A stretch of 64,000 nt of DNA from Holdemania massiliensis AP2 (GCF_000327285.1 NZ_HE998567.1:1379649-1443648), one strand, 5' to 3'; shown: positions 1 to 7,993, counted from the stretch's first letter. Notes: generated by a model not told the origin, from the letters alone. Program-made: numbers and translations.

Positions 1-26
1 TACTTTTTTAGATGACGAGCCGAAAA

Positions 27-623
27 CTAAGCTTGCCGCTTGCACCACCGCAAAAAGGTTTCGTGCGAAACGCCAAGCTGCGAGGCCGCCTGCCGTGATG
101 AAATCTCTTGATTTTTCCACTGCTGACGTAGTTCATTGAATTGATCGGGAACCGGAATCTTCGGTCTTCCGAATTGAACACCTTTGCGTTTTGCGGCTTG
201 AATTCCCTCTTTTTGCCGCTGCCGGATATTTTCACGTTCAGTCTGCGCGACATAGCTTAACAGCTGCAGCACCAGATCGGCAATCAAAGTGCCGGTGAGG
301 TCTTTTCCTTCCCGCGTATCCAAAAGCGCCATGTCCAAAACCACAATGTCAATGCCTTTTTCTTTCGTCAGATGCCGCCACTGCTGAATAATTTCTTCAT
401 AGTTGCGGCCCAGGCGGTCAATGCTTTTAATTACAAGCAGATCGCCCTTTTTCATTTTGCGGATCAGCCGCCGGTAACGTGGGCGGTTAAAGTCTTTTCC
501 ACTTTGTTTCTCGATGACGATGTTCTTTTCAGGGACCGGGAATTCCAACATCGCAATCATCTGTCGATCTTCGTTTTGATCCTTCGTCGATACTCGTACG
601 TAGCCATAGATTTGGCAAGTCAT
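27..623 (-). CDS. Serine recombinase (resolvase/invertase family)
   Basis: A small serine recombinase of 198 aa that cuts and rejoins DNA through a 5'-phosphoserine link. The N-terminal catalytic domain opens with YGYVRVSTKDQNEDRQ, with the nucleophile at Ser12. RLGRN and a TERENIRQRQKEGI segment (the family's long E helix) follow. The last 35 residues form a helix-turn-helix (SSRQAASQLGVSHETFLRW). This is the size and order of Hin/Tn3-type resolvases, not of the large phage integrases. An ATG exists 14 codons upstream (665), but AGGAGG at 630-635 sits 6 bases before the ATG at 623, so I use that. No transposase, invertible segment or partner gene is visible; the gene lies at the window edge, so its left-hand context is unseen. 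Confidence 0.9.
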   Translation of the reverse strand: MTCQIYGYVRVSTKDQNEDRQMIAMLEFPVPEKNIVIEKQSGKDFNRPRYRRLIRKMKKGDLLVIKSIDRLGRNYEEIIQQWRHLTKEKGIDIVVLDMALLDTREGKDLTGTLIADLVLQLLSYVAQTERENIRQRQKEGIQAAKRKGVQFGRPKIPVPDQFNELRQQWKNQEISSRQAASQLGVSHETFLRWCKRQA

Positions 624-644
624 GATCTTTCCTCCTTTTTCCAT

Positions 645-677
645 TCTATATAAAACCCTATACAAAACGCAATTATA
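645..677 (-). promoter_or_regulatory. Probable recombinase promoter with tandem TATA-AAAC repeats
   Basis: On the minus strand a TATAAT lies at 672-677, about 50 bases before the recombinase start. Between it and the gene, the plus strand reads TATAAAACCC followed by TATACAAAAC. These two near-direct repeats could be recombinase half-sites used for autoregulation. No good -35 box is visible. Confidence 0.35.
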
Positions 678-714
678 CGCTAAAGGTAAAAATTTCCAGC
701 ACTTTTAGTAAAAA

Positions 715-742
715 TAAAAAACACAGATTTCTCTGTGTTTTC
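715..742 (-). terminator. Terminator of the tldD-pmbA operon
   Basis: AAAACACAGA and TCTGTGTTTT form a near-perfect short hairpin. It is flanked by A- and T-rich runs and lies just after the pmbA stop codon on the minus strand. Confidence 0.75.
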
Positions 743-768
743 AATGAATGTAATAATTAATGGAGTAA

Positions 769-2097
769 TTACTCGCCAGATATCGCCAAATTTTCTACAT
801 ACAGCGAGCTGCAGCGCACACCGTTTAAATCCTGCCGGCCGTCATTGCCCACAGCCACGATCGAATTCATCATTTCCAAATAATTGGCAGCGATCGTAAT
901 TAAGTGAATCGGATAGGCAATTTGACCTTTTTCAATTTTAAACCCGCTGGCCTGCAATGAGAAATCTGTCGTCAGCGGATTCAATCCTGCATGCAGTCCC
1001 TGCAGATCAGTGATCAGCACGCCTTCCTCGATCTGAGCCATCATGGCGTCCAGGGATTGATCTCCCGGCTCGACAAGCAAATTCGTCGGTGAAATCTGAA
1101 CCGGACTGCTGCAGCCATTTTTAAATCCATTGCCAGTCGAGGCTCGGTTCGCTTTCAGCGCACTTTTCCGATCATAAAGCGCTTCTTTAAACACGCCCTT
1201 TTCAACCAAGACTGTGCGTTGGGTCGGGACGCCTTCATCATCAAAGTCACAGCTGACAAAACCATCAGGAAGCTGCGGATCATCGACAATCGTGATCAAC
1301 GGACTCATAACCGCCTGTCCCTGACGATCCTTCAATACCGAAAGGTCTTTCTGAATCTGTTCCGAACTGAACATCGACCACAGAGAACCCAGCAGATCTG
1401 TGGCGACATCATAACGCAGGATCGCCGGATAACGGCCGGAAGGAATCCGTACGGCAGAGAGCTTGGACACCGCCTCCTGTACCGCTTCTTCGACCAGCTC
1501 ATCCGCATCCTGGGATGTCAGATCCTTGATGGAACGCCAGCTGAACCCATTTGTTTGTTCCTTGCCGTCCGACGCAATGACGCTCAGCGTGATCAGACCT
1601 AAAGTAGAACTGCGGGTTCCCTGTAATCCCTGGGTGTTGGCCAGAGTCGTCAGGGAAGCGACCTCTTGATAGCCGCAGGCAGATACCCGCTGAATTCGGG
1701 AATCTTTTTTCAAGGCGGCTGCTTCAATCTTTTTCATGAATTCAATTTTTTCCGATGCCGTATGCTTGGCCAGCGTCTTATCGCTGCGATCATCCGTCAT
1801 CGGTGTCTGGCCCGGTGTAAACAGAACGGTATCCTCGGTTTCCAAAGCATCCGCCAGTTCACGACATTGTACTGCCAAGGCCTGCAGTGAAGCCTCGTCT
1901 GTTTTTTCGCTGTAAACACTGGCGCAGCGCCCCTTCCGGGTTCCCCGCAGCGAAAGTCCGCTTGAATCCGAGACGACAAACTGCCGTGACTGCTGATCAA
2001 GGATATCAAAGCGCAGTGTCTGAGTTTGACTTTGATAGACCTCAGCCTCTTCCAGGCCCTCTTCCCGGGCAAATTTCAAAAGTGTTTCTGCGATCAT
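769..2097 (-). CDS. pmbA: PmbA/TldE-type metallopeptidase-like protein
   Basis: Partner subunit of the TldD/TldE (PmbA) system, about 442 aa. In well-studied bacteria the two proteins form a heterodimeric protease that degrades unfolded peptides and matures some modified peptides. TldE has the fold but no zinc motif, and none is seen here. Family traits include the FKNGCSSPVQISPTNL segment and the C-terminal ISGE end. The open frame runs to 2193, but the ATG at 2097 is preceded by AAAGGAGG and overlaps the tldD stop as ATGA, the usual sign of translational coupling, so I take it as the start. It is the last gene of the operon and a terminator follows at 715-742. Confidence 0.9.
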   Translation of the reverse strand: MIAETLLKFAREEGLEEAEVYQSQTQTLRFDILDQQSRQFVVSDSSGLSLRGTRKGRCASVYSEKTDEASLQALAVQCRELADALETEDTVLFTPGQTPMTDDRSDKTLAKHTASEKIEFMKKIEAAALKKDSRIQRVSACGYQEVASLTTLANTQGLQGTRSSTLGLITLSVIASDGKEQTNGFSWRSIKDLTSQDADELVEEAVQEAVSKLSAVRIPSGRYPAILRYDVATDLLGSLWSMFSSEQIQKDLSVLKDRQGQAVMSPLITIVDDPQLPDGFVSCDFDDEGVPTQRTVLVEKGVFKEALYDRKSALKANRASTGNGFKNGCSSPVQISPTNLLVEPGDQSLDAMMAQIEEGVLITDLQGLHAGLNPLTTDFSLQASGFKIEKGQIAYPIHLITIAANYLEMMNSIVAVGNDGRQDLNGVRCSSLYVENLAISGE

Positions 2098-3491
2098 TTC
2101 AGTTTTCCTCCTTTGCCGCCGACGGTCATTGAACGGACACGGATTGTCGGCTGTCCCACATCGGTGGGAATGGAACCGCTCTTGGATCCGCACATCCCCT
2201 GTTCCCGTGAACCGTTATCTGCGATTTTATCAATTTTAAACAGGATTTCAGCTCCGTTGCCGATCAGTGTCGCACCTCTTACTGGTTCGGCAATCTGACC
2301 GCCGCGAATCATGTAGGCTTCCAGTACCGCAAAGTTGAAATCACCGGTAACCGGATTGACTGAACCGCCGCCTAAACGCTTCGCATACAGGCCCAGCGGG
2401 GTATCCGCAATGATTTCTTCCATCGTCGAGGTTCCATTTAACAAAAATGTGTTAGTCATCCGGGAAGTCGGCTCAAACGTGTAGTCCTGACGGCGCGAAG
2501 AACCGGTCGCTTCCATCCCCATCCGCCGAGCGTTCAGCGGATCGATTAGATAGCCCTTGAGGATCCCGTTTTCGATCAGCAGGTTCCGTCGGCATGGGTA
2601 ACCCTCATCATCGATGTTATTGCTGCCCCAGGCGTGCGGAATCGTTCCGTCATCGACGGCGTTGACCAGCTCACTGGCGACTTTCTGCCCCAACTTACCG
2701 CAGAAGACTGAATTGCCGTAGGCGACACTGGTGGCTTCCAGCGAATGTCCGCAGGCTTCATGGAAGATGACGCCGCCGAAGCCATTGTCAATGACCACGG
2801 TCATTTCTCCGCTTGGACATTCATCGGCGTTCAGCATCACCTTGGCTGTGCGGGCAGCATCCTGAGCCATGGCTTCGATGTCGATTTGATCATAGAATTC
2901 ATATCCGGCATGAGCGCCCGGCGCTTTCGCGGAGTTCTGCATCCGATCTCCCTCGACGGCTACCGCCTGCATGCGCATCCGTGTCCGCTGACGGTTGTCA
3001 CGGACAAACTTACCTTCACTGGACGCGATGATGACGGTTTGATCTTCATCGGCAAGATTAACCATGGCTTTTTTAATCACAGGATCATAGCTTAAAAGGG
3101 CATCGTTGGCGCGCTGCATTAACTGGCGGCGCTGCTTTAGGGTCACGCTTTGAACCGGGATTTCCGGTGCATGCTGATCTGCGATTTCCTGCGGCTGAAG
3201 AAGCCGGCACTCCGCCTGCCGTTTGCGGCCGATGGACTCGGCCAGCTGATCGATCACCGCCATGATTTTTTCATCGTCCTGTTCGTTGGTATAGCCATAG
3301 ACTGTGCGTAATCCGTCAAAAATCCGGATTGACAAACCCCAGCGTTCACCGCTGTTAGCCGCTTCAATTTTGCCGTTGAGCATGGAAACACTGCACGTCC
3401 ATTTTTCCTCTTCAAACAATTCTGCGAAATCTCCGCCCCGAGCCAAAGCCCGATCGAGATATCGCTGTGCTTTTACCGTATCTAAAAACAT
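2094..3491 (-). CDS. tldD: TldD zinc metallopeptidase
   Basis: Catalytic subunit of the TldD/TldE protease, 465 aa, the usual family length. The zinc motif HEACGH is at residues 244-249 within GGVIFHEACGHSLEA, the family signature. The conserved C-terminal part with GSVNPVTGDFNFAV and a final SMTVGGKGGKLK-type tail is intact. It is the first gene of a two-gene operon with pmbA. Upstream, 100 bases of divergent regulatory DNA separate it from an HD-domain gene; an inverted repeat lies there. No RiPP precursor or modifying enzyme is next to it, so a housekeeping peptide-turnover role is more likely than peptide maturation. Confidence 0.95.
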   Translation of the reverse strand: MFLDTVKAQRYLDRALARGGDFAELFEEEKWTCSVSMLNGKIEAANSGERWGLSIRIFDGLRTVYGYTNEQDDEKIMAVIDQLAESIGRKRQAECRLLQPQEIADQHAPEIPVQSVTLKQRRQLMQRANDALLSYDPVIKKAMVNLADEDQTVIIASSEGKFVRDNRQRTRMRMQAVAVEGDRMQNSAKAPGAHAGYEFYDQIDIEAMAQDAARTAKVMLNADECPSGEMTVVIDNGFGGVIFHEACGHSLEATSVAYGNSVFCGKLGQKVASELVNAVDDGTIPHAWGSNNIDDEGYPCRRNLLIENGILKGYLIDPLNARRMGMEATGSSRRQDYTFEPTSRMTNTFLLNGTSTMEEIIADTPLGLYAKRLGGGSVNPVTGDFNFAVLEAYMIRGGQIAEPVRGATLIGNGAEILFKIDKIADNGSREQGMCGSKSGSIPTDVGQPTIRVRSMTVGGKGGKLK

Positions 3492-3526
3492 AGTTTTCCC
3501 TTTCTTTTTCTGTTTTTCAGCAATTA

Positions 3527-3570
3527 TTCACACAGGATAACTTGTTTTTCTGTGTGAACCTTGTTATTAT
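3527..3570 (+). promoter_or_regulatory. Promoter with 9-bp inverted repeat between tldD and the HD gene
   Basis: TTCACACAG (3527-3535) and CTGTGTGAA (3550-3558) form an exact 9-bp inverted repeat with a 14-base gap. A plus-strand promoter overlaps it: -35 TTGTTT at 3542-3547, a 17-base spacer, and -10 TATTAT at 3565-3570. A regulator bound to the repeat would cover the -35 box. It could also affect tldD on the other strand. The regulator is unknown. Confidence 0.6.
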
Positions 3571-3603
3571 GGGACTTGTAGTTTTTCAAAAGGAGTGATT
3601 TCA

Positions 3604-4152
3604 TTGGAAAAACCCATTGGATCCCGTAAAAATTTCGCCGATTCCGAAGAAACGCTGGTCAGCGAATTCATGGAACTGGTTCAGGATATTCTGCATATTG
3701 ACGACGTTCAGGAGCTGCGCGATTATGTTCAGCATTGCAAGACCACCCGTCTGCAGCATTGCGTTAACGTCGCTTATTATACCTTTTTAATCAGCCGCCG
3801 CTTGGAGCTGAATGTCCGCAGCGCTACGCGCGGGGCACTGCTTCACGACTTTTACCTGTATGACTGGAAAAACAACGAACAGCCGATCGAAGGCCGTCAC
3901 AGCGTGGTTCATCCGCAGGTTGCCCTGGCCATGGCCAAACAGTATACGCAGGTCGATTCCATTATGGAAGACTGCATCCTCAATCACATGTGGCCGATGT
4001 CCCGGCAGCGTCCGCAGACGAAGGAAGGCTGGGTTGTCCAGGGCGTAGACAAGCTGTGCGCCGCGATGGAAATGGGAACCCAGTCCGTTCGCCGCGTCAG
4101 CCCGGTAAAGCTGAAGGCCCTGATGGTTTCCGCCATCGCTGCCCGTTATTAA
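3604..4152 (+). CDS. HD-domain phosphohydrolase-like protein
   Basis: A single HD-domain protein of about 182 aa. HD proteins are metal-dependent phosphohydrolases acting on nucleotides or second messengers; the substrate here is unknown. The signature is GALLHDFYLYDW, with a His earlier at LQHCVNVAYYTF and another at ILNHMWPM, matching the H...HD...H pattern. The frame opens at a GTG at 3595, but that GTG overlaps the ribosome binding site AGGAG (3591-3595). TTG at 3604 has an 8-base spacing and is the better start, giving MEKPIGSRK. The gene is monocistronic, with its own promoter and a terminator at 4193. No partner domain (RelA, GGDEF) is fused. Confidence 0.85.
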   Translation: MEKPIGSRKNFADSEETLVSEFMELVQDILHIDDVQELRDYVQHCKTTRLQHCVNVAYYTFLISRRLELNVRSATRGALLHDFYLYDWKNNEQPIEGRHSVVHPQVALAMAKQYTQVDSIMEDCILNHMWPMSRQRPQTKEGWVVQGVDKLCAAMEMGTQSVRRVSPVKLKALMVSAIAARY

Positions 4153-4192
4153 TTTCTGCCCTTTTTCTGTCAGGTTTAAAACATACATTCAG

Positions 4193-4217
4193 CACACCCT
4201 TGCGGTGTGTTTTTTTA
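4193..4217 (+). terminator. Rho-independent terminator of the HD gene
   Basis: CACACC and GGTGTG form a stem with a CTTGC-type loop, followed by eight T residues. It lies 40 bases past the HD gene stop. Confidence 0.9.
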
Positions 4218-4258
4218 TGCCTTTGCAATCCGGTGGCTCTGTTTTCTTTTTAACAAGC

Positions 4259-4285
4259 AAAGGCTTACCACTGCGGCAAGCCTTT
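4259..4285 (-). terminator. Hairpin after the amidohydrolase operon
   Basis: AAAGGCTT and AAGCCTTT pair around a CC...GG-extended loop, 11 bases past the stop of the minus-strand amidohydrolase at 4297. The T run after it is weak. Confidence 0.55.
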
Positions 4286-4296
4286 CCTGTTTGGGA

Positions 4297-5457
4297 TTAT
4301 GCTTGGTAGACAATCTTGCCGTCGATGATCGTGCAGAGATTTCTGGCTTCGGTATCCACTGCCGGCATGCCGTCAAAAATCAGCACATCGCCGTCTTTGC
4401 CGGCTTCCAGAGAGCCAATGCGATCGTCGCAGCCGATGATTTTGGCCGCGTTGATCGTAATCATATGCAAAGCCCGGATTTCATCCAGACCAGTGCGGAC
4501 GGCCTCGCCAGCCTGGGTTATGATCATGTATGGAACAAAGCATGGGCCATCGGTCATGATGGCGCAGCAGACTCCGCGCCGATCCAGCTCCGCCAGACAG
4601 TCGATATCCACCTTGCAGCCTTCCCCGCCAAATAACGGAGCCCCTAACGGCCCGTAAATCACACCGCGGACATGCTTGCTGGAAGCAAGCTCGTCATAGA
4701 AATCACTGGAACCTAACGCATGATCCAGCGTCACATCAAAATCAAACTCCTCGGCCAGCTGCAAGAGCGACATCATATCATGCTGATAACAATGAACTTT
4801 GAGCGGAATTTTCTTCTCCAGCACCAACAGACCGTTTTCCAGCCCCTGATCGAACTTCGGCATTTTTTCCGGATCCGTTTGACCCTGAGCTTTTTTAGCC
4901 TGATAGTCTTTCACCTTTAGAAAGTAATCACGAAATAAATCCGCAACCCCTAAGCGCGACATCGGCATCGCTGTCCGCGGTCCGTAAACACCTTTGGGAT
5001 TGACGCCCATTGCGGCTTTTAAAGCGATGGGATTGCGCAGTGTTCGGCTGGCCAGCGACGTTCCGGCGGATTTCACGGCACAGGCTAATCCGCAGATCAC
5101 GTTGCCGCTGCCGGGGGTAATCGCGCTGGTTGTGATTCCGGCCTTCGCTGATTCCATAAATGAACGATCCAGCGGATTAATGCCGTCGTAAGCCTGAATT
5201 TCAGGTGTCTGCGGCTTGGTCAGCTCATTGAGATCCTGAGCGCCGGTGTCCGTATCAAAACCGCCGATATGGGAGTGGGCATCGACAATTCCCGGCATGA
5301 CAATCCGGCCGGACGCGTCGATGACCTGAGCGGCTTCGGCTTCAATCGCCGCGGCGACTTTTACAATTTTGCCGTCATCGCCGATCAGCACATCAGCCTG
5401 TTCCAAAACACCCTGCGGCCCCATCGTCAGCACTTTCCCGTTTTTTATAAGAAGCAT
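4297..5457 (-). CDS. Amidohydrolase (imidazolonepropionase-like)
   Basis: A 386-aa metal-dependent hydrolase of the amidohydrolase superfamily. The opening small beta domain (MLLIKNGKVLTMG) is followed by the metal motif in MPGIVDAHSHIGG. Later ligands are visible in PLKVHCYQHDMM, VTLDHALGS and MTDGPCFVPY, so the TIM-barrel site looks complete. The C-terminal GSLEAGKDGDVLIFDG segment is also typical. The natural substrate cannot be named from sequence. The start overlaps the end of the upstream gene by 13 bases, so the two are translated together. That upstream protein is a paralogue that lacks these ligands. This copy is therefore probably the catalytic member of the pair. Confidence 0.85.
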   Translation of the reverse strand: MLLIKNGKVLTMGPQGVLEQADVLIGDDGKIVKVAAAIEAEAAQVIDASGRIVMPGIVDAHSHIGGFDTDTGAQDLNELTKPQTPEIQAYDGINPLDRSFMESAKAGITTSAITPGSGNVICGLACAVKSAGTSLASRTLRNPIALKAAMGVNPKGVYGPRTAMPMSRLGVADLFRDYFLKVKDYQAKKAQGQTDPEKMPKFDQGLENGLLVLEKKIPLKVHCYQHDMMSLLQLAEEFDFDVTLDHALGSSDFYDELASSKHVRGVIYGPLGAPLFGGEGCKVDIDCLAELDRRGVCCAIMTDGPCFVPYMIITQAGEAVRTGLDEIRALHMITINAAKIIGCDDRIGSLEAGKDGDVLIFDGMPAVDTEARNLCTIIDGKIVYQA

Positions 5458-6605
5458 TTCATCGCATCTCCTTTCCGATACAAAATTTCACCGTTGGCGA
5501 TCGTCATTTCGACTGCGCCCTTGTAGCTGGTGATCGGATTGGCACTCCACAGGACAAGATCGGCACGCTTGCCTTCTTCCAGCGAACCTGTCAGGTTTTC
5601 AATTCCCAACAGTTTGGCGGCATTGTAGGTCAGCATTGTCAGCACCGCCTCATCATCGTGGATCACTTTCTGCATTTCCAAAGCCGACCACAACAAATCC
5701 TCACGGCCGCCGAAACCATTGTCAGCGGCGCTGAAAGCCACCGTCGCTCCCTGTCGGGCCAGCTCGGCAATTCCGGCATAATCGGTATTGCGCGTATATT
5801 TATTAAACCCATTGGCCGGATTGGCGACGATCAGACCGCAGTGCTTCTCTGCCAGTTCGGACAACGTACCATCGACGCCAAACCCGCCGCAGAAAACCAA
5901 GTCCAGGTCATACTCAGCGGTTGCCCGCAAAACCGAACGAATCTCCGTCGGCGTATTGCAGCTGACAAACAACGGCATCCGCTTGTCAACGACCTGTTTT
6001 AAAGCTGCCAGTTTTTCATCTCGTTCTGTCTTTTCATCTTCTGGATTATAATTTTTGGCTGCCTCCAGCTTTTCCTTGAACATCGCAAAAATGCCCATTT
6101 TGGTCATTGGCGCCAGATTGCGGGATCCATACGCCTCTTTCACCGCTTCGGTTACCGAAGCTTTCATGCCTGTCTTTTCCTTGATCAGCATCTTCATCGG
6201 ATTGACGCCATGAACGTCAAAAGCCGCCATCTGTCCGCCGAACACATTGTTGTTGGCCGGAGCGACGCCCACCGCCGTAATGCCGAAAGCATAGATCTGC
6301 TGCCGGGTAATGCCTCGGCCGTTAAAGGCATACTTGACATCCAGCTGCGGCGTGAAGACGTCGGAGCGTTCATCATTGTCATTGGCATTGCCGCGGATTT
6401 CCCGGCCTGGGCCTAAAATTCCCCAGTCGCTCAGCGGATCAATAAAGCCTGGAAACACCTGCATCCCTGCCGCATCGATCACCTCGGCTCCGCTGGCCTT
6501 TAGATGCTCACCGATTTGAACGATCTTGCCGTCTTCGATCAACAGATCCGTGTTTTTTACCTGTCCCCGGCCGTTATGGACACAGCCGTTTTTGATTAAA
6601 ATCAT
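5445..6605 (-). CDS. Amidohydrolase-fold paralogue without metal ligands
   Basis: An amidohydrolase-fold protein of about 386 aa, clearly paralogous to the next gene: MILIKNGCVHNG against MLLIKNGKVL, and SLEEGKRADLVLWSANP at the C-terminus. Where the paralogue has the metal motif DAHSH, this protein reads FIDPLSDWG. The later His positions are also replaced (FVSCNTPTE, LVFCGGFGVDG). It therefore looks like a non-catalytic partner, perhaps forming a hetero-oligomer. The frame opens at 6644, but a TATAAT at 6634-6639 puts transcription start near 6627, so the start must be internal. The ATG at 6605 matches the paralogue's N-terminus; 6614 is the alternative, 8 bases after AGGG. An unusual substrate chemistry cannot be excluded. 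Confidence 0.8.
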   Translation of the reverse strand: MILIKNGCVHNGRGQVKNTDLLIEDGKIVQIGEHLKASGAEVIDAAGMQVFPGFIDPLSDWGILGPGREIRGNANDNDERSDVFTPQLDVKYAFNGRGITRQQIYAFGITAVGVAPANNNVFGGQMAAFDVHGVNPMKMLIKEKTGMKASVTEAVKEAYGSRNLAPMTKMGIFAMFKEKLEAAKNYNPEDEKTERDEKLAALKQVVDKRMPLFVSCNTPTEIRSVLRATAEYDLDLVFCGGFGVDGTLSELAEKHCGLIVANPANGFNKYTRNTDYAGIAELARQGATVAFSAADNGFGGREDLLWSALEMQKVIHDDEAVLTMLTYNAAKLLGIENLTGSLEEGKRADLVLWSANPITSYKGAVEMTIANGEILYRKGDAMKCFL

Positions 6606-6735
6606 CGAATTCATCATCCTTTCCCTGATGTTCATTATACTCATTTAACGCAGAGTCTTCCAGCGATTTCCGACAGAGAATGCACAAAGTCATCAAAACG
6701 AGAGAGTTGAGTCATTTTCAAGAAAAATACAAACT

Positions 6736-6777
6736 AAAAAAGGCTGATCCTGCGGCCAATGGATCAGACCCTTTTTT
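6736..6777 (-). terminator. Terminator of the XRE/membrane-protein operon
   Basis: AAAAAAGG...TGATCC pairs with GGATCA...CCTTTTTT across a short loop. On the minus strand this ends the operon 7712-6835. Confidence 0.8.
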
Positions 6778-6834
6778 GATTTTCTGATGTCTGATGAAAC
6801 AGGGCCAGGCTTCACCCTTAAGCATGGAGGCAGA

Positions 6835-7014
6835 TCATCCCCGACAGCGGCGGTTTTCCACAATTCCCCATAACATCAAACCGATCGCAATCAATTCGAT
6901 GAGAATGAATAATCCATGCGGCAGCTCCTCAACAAGACCATTCAGCATCAAAGCGAAAGCATTAAGGAATAATCCCAGCGTTAACGGCCAGGCTTGTTTT
7001 TGACGGCGGCACAT
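6835..7014 (-). CDS. Small membrane protein, 59 aa
   Basis: A 59-aa frame below the usual reporting cutoff. It starts at ATG 7014, with AAGGAGG nine bases upstream, and ends in TGA at 6835. The protein begins MCRRQKQAWP and has two hydrophobic stretches, roughly residues 10-28 (LTLGLFLNAFALMLNGL) and 34-51 (GLFILIELIAIGLMLWGI), then ends ENRRCRG. Two short membrane helices with positive ends are likely. It starts 16 bases after the preceding membrane-protein gene and precedes the operon terminator, so it is the third gene of an XRE-controlled operon. I do not recognise a family. The strong ribosome binding site and position make it a real gene. Confidence 0.8.
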   Translation of the reverse strand: MCRRQKQAWPLTLGLFLNAFALMLNGLVEELPHGLFILIELIAIGLMLWGIVENRRCRG

Positions 7015-7030
7015 AATCTCAGGCCTCCTT

Positions 7031-7510
7031 CTAAATCCGACGGCTGTAGTAGGTTTTACAGCCGATCATGACGACTAACAGCACCACCAGCACCGCTAAC
7101 AGAGTAAAGAATACCGTGGAATTAAACATTCCGCTTAATAACAGCGCAAAATATTCCAATCCCATCATGATCATCAAGGTCGAAGCACTGGTCTTCATGC
7201 CGATCAAGGCCTGACGTTCGTCCTTTTCTTGAATTTTGCTTCGCTTCAGCTGTTCAGGATTTTTCAGCAGCTTCATTTTTTTATAGACGTCAAATGCACC
7301 AATGATGACTAAGCCTGTTCCTGTTCCCATATAAACTCCCTTTAAAAAAGAAGCAAATTCCAGTTCACCCGAAGGCTTCCACAGACTGGCGATCACAATC
7401 ACGATGATCCCCAACATGACCCCCAGAATCGAAAGATTTCGGCGATTTTTTATCGTTTTCGTATACTCTGCATCGCTGAGCAGAGCCTGACTTAATGCTT
7501 TTGCCAACAT
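7031..7510 (-). CDS. Multi-pass membrane protein of an XRE-linked operon
   Basis: About 159 aa with four predicted membrane segments: LGVMLGIIVIVIASLW, GVYMGTGTGLVIIGAF, STLMIMMGLEYFALLL and FFTLLAVLVVLLVVMIG. A charged loop (KNPEQLKRSKIQEKDERQ) lies between the second and third. This layout is common for uncharacterised membrane proteins encoded after small XRE regulators in Firmicutes. The frame extends to a TTG at 7528 inside the regulator gene. The ATG at 7510 is best, because GAGGAGG lies 9 bases upstream and the regulator stop is only two bases away. No catalytic motif is visible. A stress-sensing or transport role is only a guess. Confidence 0.75.
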   Translation of the reverse strand: MLAKALSQALLSDAEYTKTIKNRRNLSILGVMLGIIVIVIASLWKPSGELEFASFLKGVYMGTGTGLVIIGAFDVYKKMKLLKNPEQLKRSKIQEKDERQALIGMKTSASTLMIMMGLEYFALLLSGMFNSTVFFTLLAVLVVLLVVMIGCKTYYSRRI

Positions 7511-7511
7511 T

Positions 7512-7712
7512 TCATTCATCCTCCTCAAATAAGAAAATATCCTCGATCATCAAGCCGAAATACCGGGCAATCTTGTGCGCCAAGGTCAGCGAAGCATTGT
7601 ACTTCCCATTTTCCAGCGAGATGATGGTCTGACGGGTGACCTCGACCGCATCGGCCAGTTCACTTTGCGATAAGCGGCGCTGTTTGCGCAGCTCCTGAAT
7701 TCGATTTTTCAA
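7512..7712 (-). CDS. Small XRE-family transcriptional regulator
   Basis: A compact Cro/CI-type DNA-binding protein of about 66 aa consisting almost only of the helix-turn-helix: RIQELRKQRRLSQSELADA then VTRQTIISLENGKYNASLTL. It ends FLFEEDE. An ATG at 7727 opens the frame but has no ribosome binding site and abuts a TATACT. The TTG at 7712 has GGAG 9 bases upstream and gives MKNRIQELRK, the usual N-terminus of this family, so I choose it. It is first in an operon with two membrane proteins and very likely represses its own promoter through three 23-bp-spaced repeats just upstream. Confidence 0.85.
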   Translation of the reverse strand: MKNRIQELRKQRRLSQSELADAVEVTRQTIISLENGKYNASLTLAHKIARYFGLMIEDIFLFEEDE

Positions 7713-7727
7713 TTTATCACGCTCCAT

Positions 7728-7792
7728 AGTATAGCTAGCTTTACATTTATAGTATAGTCAGCTTTACACATTTTGTCAAGCGAACTTTACAC
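7728..7792 (-). promoter_or_regulatory. XRE operon promoter with three phased operator repeats
   Basis: On the minus strand: -35 TTGACA (7774-7779), 17-base spacer, -10 TATACT (7751-7756), a near-consensus promoter. Plus-strand repeats AGCTTTACAT (7737-7746), AGCTTTACAC (7760-7769) and AACTTTACAC (7783-7792) are spaced exactly 23 bp apart, about two helical turns. They flank and overlap the promoter boxes. AGTATAG recurs with the same 23-bp step (7728 and 7751). This looks like a cooperative autorepressor site for the adjacent XRE protein. Confidence 0.75.
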
Positions 7793-7993
7793 TTTTTCTG
7801 CAACTGACTTTATGACCTTCCTTTTTGAGGATTAATCGTTGACATGCTTCCCTCAGCTCGCTGCAGTCTGCCGAAAAAACCAAACGCTGTCAAAGTCGGC
7901 GGATGCTTCTTCCGACTTTCTTTCGTCATGAAGAAGAGAACAGATATTGCCTTGATCGGCATTATAAAAAGGGCATTTCTGCCCTTTATCAGA

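Noticed and set aside
27-677. An invertible DNA switch or integrated element next to the serine recombinase
   Set aside because: No inverted repeats flanking a promoter, no att-like duplication and no phage genes are seen in the window.
6794-7003. A 69-codon plus-strand open frame
   Set aside because: It is the antisense of the better supported 59-aa membrane protein on the minus strand.
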